A stretch of 64,000 bases of DNA from assembly GCA_902472305.1 (NCBI GenBank), contig CABRNK010000001.1, forward strand, positions 1 through 64,000, written 5' to 3'. This document shows positions 59,753-64,000 of this stretch, in pieces (positions within the stretch are counted from its first letter, which is position 1; the number at the start of each line of letters is the position of its first letter). The translations under genes and the position numbers were made by a program. Origin of the DNA: Hominenteromicrobium sp900549945 (GTDB lineage: Bacteria > Bacillota > Clostridia > Oscillospirales > Acutalibacteraceae). Below the pieces are notes generated by a model. It did not search any database. It was not told the DNA's origin and was given only the letters and a program-made list of their open reading frames with translations.

Positions 59753-60651
59753 GGGTCGTTTTTTCGACGCCGGACGGCGCGGAGCTGATGGCGGGGCCGC
59801 CCGCCGGGCTGACGCTGAAGCGGGACGCGGACGCGCCGGCGGACAGCTTGGAGCTTTTCTTTGCGTTCGATTTTCCGGCGGAACTTGCGCCATGCACGGC
59901 ACGGCTCGAATACGGCGGCGAGGCGGTGTTTGACGGCATCGTGGACGAACAGACGGTGCGCCTTGAAAAGGGGGAGAAATCGACGTTCTTTTCGCTGCGC
60001 AGCCGGGCGGCCCTGCTGCTCGACAATGAAGCCGAGCCGGGAACGCTCCGCATGCCCTCGCTGCGGCTGATGGAGCAGCGGCTTCTGCGCCCGCTCGGCC
60101 TTTCCGCCGAGGGCGGGGAGACGGGCGCGCGGCAGGGCGAGCTCGTCATTGAAAAGGGCACGAGCTGCTGGGCGGCGCTGTGCGCCTTTTCGGAGCGATT
60201 TTTGGACGTTACGCCGTATGAAACGCGCGCGGGAAAGCTGTGCTTTTCGCCGCGCATACCGAAAACGCTGGCGCTGCCGAATTTAGTTTCGCTCGAAAAG
60301 CGGCGGCTGCCGTCTGCGCAGATCAGCCGCGTCGTGGTGCAGAGCACGCGCACCGGCGCGTACAGCGCGGTTTTCGACAATCCGACGGCGGGCGGCGTAC
60401 AGCGCGTGCGCTACCGGGCGGCGGATGCGGGGGCCTCCCCGGCGGAGATCTTCGCGGCCGGCGAGCGCGCGGCGCTTTCCGTGCGCGCCGTCTGCGCGGG
60501 CTTTGTGGACGCGGAACCGGGTGATATTTGCAGCTTTTTGCAGCTCGGCGAGGCGTGCGCAGGTATGCGGCTCCGCGCCATGCGCTACAGCCTGACGCAC
60601 GGCACGGAGGAGACGGAGCTTGTGTTTGAGCCGGGCGAAAGCGCCGGATAA
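59749..60651 (+). CDS. Baseplate hub protein (XkdQ/gpD-like)
   Basis: A 300-residue protein matching the XkdQ/gpD hub in order and architecture: beta-rich domains with VFSTPDGAELMAG, GIVDEQTVRLEKGEKSTFFSLRSRAALLLDNE, and a C-terminal PGDICSFLQLGEACAGMRLRAMRYS barrel. The hub connects tube and spike in contractile tails. The start GTG overlaps the previous stop (GTGA), with GAGGAGG upstream. Confidence 0.75.
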   Translation: MRVVFSTPDGAELMAGPPAGLTLKRDADAPADSLELFFAFDFPAELAPCTARLEYGGEAVFDGIVDEQTVRLEKGEKSTFFSLRSRAALLLDNEAEPGTLRMPSLRLMEQRLLRPLGLSAEGGETGARQGELVIEKGTSCWAALCAFSERFLDVTPYETRAGKLCFSPRIPKTLALPNLVSLEKRRLPSAQISRVVVQSTRTGAYSAVFDNPTAGGVQRVRYRAADAGASPAEIFAAGERAALSVRAVCAGFVDAEPGDICSFLQLGEACAGMRLRAMRYSLTHGTEETELVFEPGESAG

Positions 60652-60724
60652 CCGGCTGTGCAGGCGCTGCGGCGCCGGGGATGGGGCGGGCATGAAGTTT
60701 AAGAGGAAAGGGATGGAGAAACCA

Positions 60725-61060
60725 ATGGATTTTTGGCGGAACGGGCGGACGGCGGGCGCAAAAACAGGCGTTGTGACGACGGGGGGCCCGGAAATCGCGG
60801 TGCGCACCGATATGGAGCGCCGCGCGCCGGTCGTCGCCGTGCCGTTCGGCATGGCCGTGTGTGTGCCGCAGGGCGAAAAGGTCGTCATGCTGCCCGAAAG
60901 CGGCGTCTGCCTCGGCACGGTCAACGGCGCGGCGGGGCTGAAGCCCGGCGAGGTGCGGCTGTTTTCGGCGGGCGGCGCGGAGATTTTATTGCGCGCGGAC
61001 GGCGCGGTCGTCATCAACGGGCAGGTGTTTCCGGGAAAGGCGGCGGGCGATGGAGATTAA
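60725..61060 (+). CDS. Baseplate spike-like protein (gpV-like)
   Basis: A 111-residue protein with an OB-like start (RRAPVVAVPFGMAVCVPQGEKVVMLPESGVCLGTV) and a repeat-like C-terminus (GEVRLFSAGGAEILLRADGAVVINGQVFPGK), the pattern of short gpV/spike proteins. GGAG lies 6 bp before the ATG at 60725. ATGs at 60692 and 60713 are in-frame alternatives. It overlaps the next gene by 11 bp. Confidence 0.65.
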   Translation: MDFWRNGRTAGAKTGVVTTGGPEIAVRTDMERRAPVVAVPFGMAVCVPQGEKVVMLPESGVCLGTVNGAAGLKPGEVRLFSAGGAEILLRADGAVVINGQVFPGKAAGDGD

Positions 61061-61406
61061 GGTGCGGGACGGTGCGGTCTGTCTGAACGGCCTCGGCCTG
61101 CCCGAGACGCTTTCAGGGCTTGACGCGCTCTTGCAGCGCGCCTACAACCGGCTGAACGCGGTGCGCGGTGCGTTCCGGTACGACCGGACGCTCGGCAGCC
61201 GCCTGCCGCGGGCGGCGCTCTCCGGCAGGCATGCGCCGGAGGAGGCGCTCGGCCTTGCGCGCGAGGCGCTTGCGGACTGCCCGGAGCTTGAGGCGGTGCG
61301 CGCCGAGGTTTCGGCGGACGCGGTGGCGGTATTTCTCGAGACGCCGCTCGGCGCGGGCTGTGTGACGGTGAACAGGATAGGAGAGGGAGAAAAGCATGAC
61401 GTATGA
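61050..61406 (+). CDS. GpW/gp25-like baseplate wedge protein (XkdS position)
   Basis: A 118-residue protein in the XkdS position. GLPETLSGLDALLQRAYNRL, FRYDRTLGSRLPRA and ALGLAREALADCPELEAVRAEV fit the gp25/DUF2634-like wedge pattern. It overlaps both neighbours by 11 bp. Confidence 0.7.
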   Translation: MEIKVRDGAVCLNGLGLPETLSGLDALLQRAYNRLNAVRGAFRYDRTLGSRLPRAALSGRHAPEEALGLAREALADCPELEAVRAEVSADAVAVFLETPLGAGCVTVNRIGEGEKHDV

Positions 61407-62460
61407 AGAAATCCGCGCGCGCATGGCGGCGGAATATGCGGCGCAGGCGGGCTTTGCGCCGGACGACGCCTCGGACGCCGGCATCCGCATCCGCGTGCTG
61501 GCGGGCGAGATTTACACGGCGCTCTGCATGCTGGAGACGGTGAGAGCCGCGTCGTTCCCGCAGACGGCCTCGGGTGAGGCGCTCGAGCTGCACGCGCTGG
61601 AGCGCGGCCTCACCCGCAAGCCGGCCGTGCGCGCCGAGGGCGTACTGACCTTTTCGCGCGAAACGCCCCTGAGCTACGATGCGGAGATCCCGAAGGGGAC
61701 GGTGTGCGCCGCTTCGGCGGGTGCGGCTGAATTTGAGACGACGGCGCCCGCCGTGCTTGCGGCGGGGACGCTCGAGGTTTCAGCGCCCGCGCGGTCGGTG
61801 GCGGGCGGCAAGGCGTTCAACGCGGCGGCCGGTGCAGTCGATACGCTGGTGACGCCGCCGGCGGGCATCGAGGGCGTGACGAACGGGGCGGCGTTTTCGG
61901 GCGGTGCGGACGCGGAAAGCGACGACGCCCTGCGCACGCGGCTGCTCAAGAGCTGGAGCATTCTGCCGAACGGGACGAATGCGGCGGCCTACCGCACGGC
62001 GGCGCAGCAGGTACCGGGCGTCGGCAGCGTCAACGCGGTGCCGCGTGCAAACGGCGCGGGCACGGTGGCGGTCTACCTGTACGGCGACGGCGAGCCGGTG
62101 ACGGAGGCGGTTGTGGAGGCCGTGCAGGCCGCTCTGGAAGCGATGCGCGAGATCAACGTGGACGTGACGGTCGCGGCGGCGGAGCCGGTGCCGCGCCTCG
62201 TGACGGCGTATGTCACGCCGAAACCGGGCGTCGCATTCGAGGAGGCCAAGGCGCTGTGCACGGCGGCTGTCGAAGCGTATTTTGCATCGCTGACGGTCGG
62301 CGCGCCGTTTGTGACGGCGGCGGTCTCGGCCGCGGTGATGGGCACGGGCGCGGTGGAAAACTGCGTTTTGCCGGAGAGCATGGCGGATTACACGACGCCC
62401 GCCGACAAGATCGCCGTCTCGGGCGGGATCACGATCTTCGAGCGGCAGAGACAGGGGTGA
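61396..62460 (+). CDS. Baseplate J/gp47 family protein (XkdT-like)
   Basis: A 354-residue gpJ/XkdT homologue, a baseplate wedge component. The N-terminus (YEEIRARMAAEYAAQAGFAPDDASDAGIRIRVLAGEIY), SGEALELHALERGLTRKPAV and DAESDDALRTRLLKSWSILPNGTNAAAYRTAAQQVPGVGSVNAV are strong family blocks. It is the most confidently recognised tail gene here and looks full length. Confidence 0.92.
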   Translation: MTYEEIRARMAAEYAAQAGFAPDDASDAGIRIRVLAGEIYTALCMLETVRAASFPQTASGEALELHALERGLTRKPAVRAEGVLTFSRETPLSYDAEIPKGTVCAASAGAAEFETTAPAVLAAGTLEVSAPARSVAGGKAFNAAAGAVDTLVTPPAGIEGVTNGAAFSGGADAESDDALRTRLLKSWSILPNGTNAAAYRTAAQQVPGVGSVNAVPRANGAGTVAVYLYGDGEPVTEAVVEAVQAALEAMREINVDVTVAAAEPVPRLVTAYVTPKPGVAFEEAKALCTAAVEAYFASLTVGAPFVTAAVSAAVMGTGAVENCVLPESMADYTTPADKIAVSGGITIFERQRQG

Positions 62461-62465
62461 CCGGC

Positions 62466-63020
62466 ATGGAAAAAATTACGGAACGCATGCGGGCGGCCCT
62501 GCGGGAAACCGGCCTGTATTCCGGCGCGGGGAAGATCGTTTCGGCGGAGCTTGCGGCCTACGGCGCGGGGCTTTCCCTGCTGTTCGGCGCGGTGGAGGCG
62601 GTGCGCCGCAACATGCTGGTGGGCACGGCGGACGCGGCGGGGCTCGCGGCGTTCGAGCGCCTGTTCCGGATCACGCCGTCGTCGGACAGCGTGGAGAACC
62701 GGCGCGCGATGCTGCTTGAGCGCGGCAGTGTGACGGGAAGCGACAACACGCGCGCGGCGCTCGAGCGGCAGCTTCTCGCCGCCGGTATCCGCGGCAATAT
62801 TGTGGAGCATTTTGGGGACGGGATCTACATCAACGTGCACGAGGTGCTCGGCATATCGGAAACTGCGGCCGCGGCGGAGGCGGCCGATTTCCTGCCGGCG
62901 CACCTGCCCTGCACGCTGGATTTCGGCAAAAATACTTGGGACGCGGTGGATGCGCGGGAGATGACGTTTGCCCAGATGGACCTCAAAAACAGGACGTGGA
63001 ATGAAATCGATGCGATGTAG
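62466..63020 (+). CDS. XkdU/YmfQ-like baseplate protein
   Basis: A 184-residue protein in the XkdU (DUF2313/YmfQ) position. A helical N-terminus, AAGLAAFERLFRI, ENRRAMLLERGSVTGSDNTRAALERQLLAAGI and the end (TFAQMDLKNRTWNEIDAM) fit wedge-to-fibre adaptors. AGGGGTGA precedes the ATG. Confidence 0.78.
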   Translation: MEKITERMRAALRETGLYSGAGKIVSAELAAYGAGLSLLFGAVEAVRRNMLVGTADAAGLAAFERLFRITPSSDSVENRRAMLLERGSVTGSDNTRAALERQLLAAGIRGNIVEHFGDGIYINVHEVLGISETAAAAEAADFLPAHLPCTLDFGKNTWDAVDAREMTFAQMDLKNRTWNEIDAM

Positions 63021-63037
63021 GAAGGGAAGGATTTTCT

Positions 63038-63502
63038 ATGGCGGCAAGTGAAAAAACGGCGGTGCTAGGGCTTTCGCTCTGGGCGGGGACGGATAAGCCG
63101 CGCCGCTCGGATTTTGTGAGCGACAACACGGCGCTCGAAACGCTGGTGGGCGGGCACCTCGGCGACGGCGATGCGCATCTCGACGCGGCGCGCCGCCAGA
63201 GGCTGGACGAGCCCGTGTCTGTGCGCACGTACACGGGGACCGGCGCGGAGAGCCGGCGGCACCTTTTGAGCTTCAGCCCGCGTGCGGTGCTCGTCTTTGC
63301 GGCGGATAAGGGCGCGGCGGAGTACACGGGCGCGTATACGAAGCTGTACGCGGCCTACTGGGCGGACGGGCAGGGCAGCCGGGGGCTTTCGGTCTCCGGC
63401 ACGCAGCCCACCGTCTTGCAGGAGGCTGCACCGCAGGCGGGCGGCAGTGCGGCGGCGCTGAATGAAAGCGGCGTGACGTATGTGATTGTCGCGTTCCGGT
63501 GA
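63038..63502 (+). CDS. Short tail fibre-like protein
   Basis: A 154-residue protein. The N-terminal block (LGLSLWAGTDKPRRSDFVSDNTALETLVGGHLGDGDAHLDAARRQRLDEP) resembles the baseplate-attachment segment of clostridial tail fibres. A beta-rich domain of about 90 residues follows instead of the usual long shaft and receptor tip. It is the last gene of the element, with no chaperone, holin or lysin behind it. Confidence 0.7.
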   Translation: MAASEKTAVLGLSLWAGTDKPRRSDFVSDNTALETLVGGHLGDGDAHLDAARRQRLDEPVSVRTYTGTGAESRRHLLSFSPRAVLVFAADKGAAEYTGAYTKLYAAYWADGQGSRGLSVSGTQPTVLQEAAPQAGGSAAALNESGVTYVIVAFR

Positions 63503-63523
63503 AGCCCGGACAGAAAAAGAAAA

Positions 63524-63579
63524 GCGCCGTCGTGCGGACGGCGCAAAGAGGGCGGGAGCGCACAGCGCTTCCGCCCTTT
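63524..63579 (+). terminator. Double terminator at the end of the phage block
   Basis: GCGCCGTC with GACGGCGC (63524-63544), then AGGGCGGGAGCGC with GCGCTTCCGCCCTTT (to 63579). Both strands could use the second stem. Confidence 0.8.
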
Positions 63580-63634
63580 GCTTATTATTATACCGAAAAC
63601 GGACCGGGATACGGCTGTATCTCCAAAATGCCGG

Positions 63635-64000
63635 TCAGGACTGTGTTTCTCCCTTGTCCTCGAGGAGCGTGACGGTGGCCTCGAAGGCCTCGCCGCCCAC
63701 ACCGTTTTCATTCGGGCGGAACAGGGAGACGGTGACCGTGTCGCCCGGCCCGTAGGCGAGCAGGGCGTCGGAAAGCGCGTCGAGCGTCGGCGTTTCCACG
63801 CCGTCCACCGCGGTGATGATGTCGTACACCTGCACGTCGGTGCCGTTGAAGCTGCTGTCCGCGTCGATCTCCTGAATCATAAAGCCGGTCTGCACGCTGT
63901 ACATCGAGGCCTGCATTTCGGTGATCTCGTTGCCCTTGATGCCGAAGCGCACGCGCCCCTGCACGTAGCCGCCGGAGAGCAGGTCGTCGATGATGGCCTT
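63635..64000 (-). CDS. S1C (HtrA/DegP) serine protease, C-terminal PDZ part
   Basis: The minus-strand frame is open to the window edge and ends at 63635. The 121 residues seen form a PDZ domain (RVRFGIKGNEITE; YSVQTGFMIQEIDADSSFNGTDVQVYDIITAVDGVET; PGDTVTVSLFR) typical of membrane-anchored HtrA quality-control proteases. The protease domain lies outside the window. It converges on the phage block. Confidence 0.88.
   Translation of the reverse strand, partial: KAIIDDLLSGGYVQGRVRFGIKGNEITEMQASMYSVQTGFMIQEIDADSSFNGTDVQVYDIITAVDGVETPTLDALSDALLAYGPGDTVTVSLFRPNENGVGGEAFEATVTLLEDKGETQS

Noticed and set aside
57782..59902. A 706-codon minus-strand open frame across the head genes
   Set aside because: Arg/Pro/Ala-rich antisense frame over several tightly coupled phage genes on the plus strand; no recognised domain.

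Overview
The window is a GC-rich chromosomal contig from a spore-forming, low-redox Gram-positive bacterium, most likely a gut clostridium of the Oscillospiraceae/Ruminococcaceae type. The evidence is spoIIE, a division and cell-wall cluster with a PASTA penicillin-binding protein and a DivIB-like FtsQ, a T-box leader, iron-sulfur and indolepyruvate:ferredoxin enzymes, and host-glycan glycosidases. Bases 1-18 are not genomic: they match the end of the Illumina TruSeq read-1 adapter, so the first gene is cut by the contig end. No tRNA, rRNA, CRISPR array or insertion-sequence transposase was seen.

Layout. 20-4720: housekeeping genes (trmD end, HPr, uvrC, rsmD-coaD and a coiled-coil protein). 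4903-6255: a MATE exporter. 6513-18722: the dcw cluster mraZ-rsmH-ftsL-pbp-mraY-ftsW-murG-murA-ftsQ-ftsZ, with three MraZ boxes at its promoter. MurB, MurC, MurD, MurE, MurF and FtsA are absent from it. 18825-22727: a VOC protein, a CDF transporter, a DUF362 protein and an iron-sulfur aldo/keto reductase. 22855-26386, minus strand: HAD phosphatase and alpha-galactosidase, then a small sigma-region-4-like pair with a LexA-like box. 26588-29904: a CatA-like acyltransferase, an acidic protein, mnmA and a CpXC protein. 30027-34165, minus strand: a DHHW protein, then trpS and an aminotransferase behind a T-box leader. 34381-41595: spoIIE, malQ, an AraC regulator, a GH29 fucosidase and a YczE membrane protein. 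41681-45191, minus strand: radical SAM, tatD, metG and a 33-residue membrane peptide. 45419-52511: pyridoxamine kinase, then paaK-iorA-iorB-paaK-ACT for aromatic 2-oxoacid oxidation. This operon is interrupted by a 125-bp tandem repeat (51568-51942). 52575-52748: a truncated XRE regulator. 53045-63502: a compact phage-derived gene block. 63635-64000: the end of an HtrA-type protease.

The least ordinary part is the phage block. It encodes small and large terminase, portal, protease/scaffold, major capsid, three small head genes, then a LysM baseplate protein, hub, spike, gp25-like wedge, gpJ, XkdU-like protein and a short fibre, in PBSX order. Sheath, tube, tape measure, integrase, repressor and lysis genes are all missing. 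Genes overlap tightly and base composition resembles the host. It is either a cleanly decayed prophage or a reduced, possibly domesticated capsid-plus-baseplate element. Other points are the tandem repeat with its paaK junction, a perfect 20-bp palindrome inside the fucosidase promoter, a likely tryptophan T-box over aminotransferase-trpS, and an aldo/keto reductase missing two catalytic residues.
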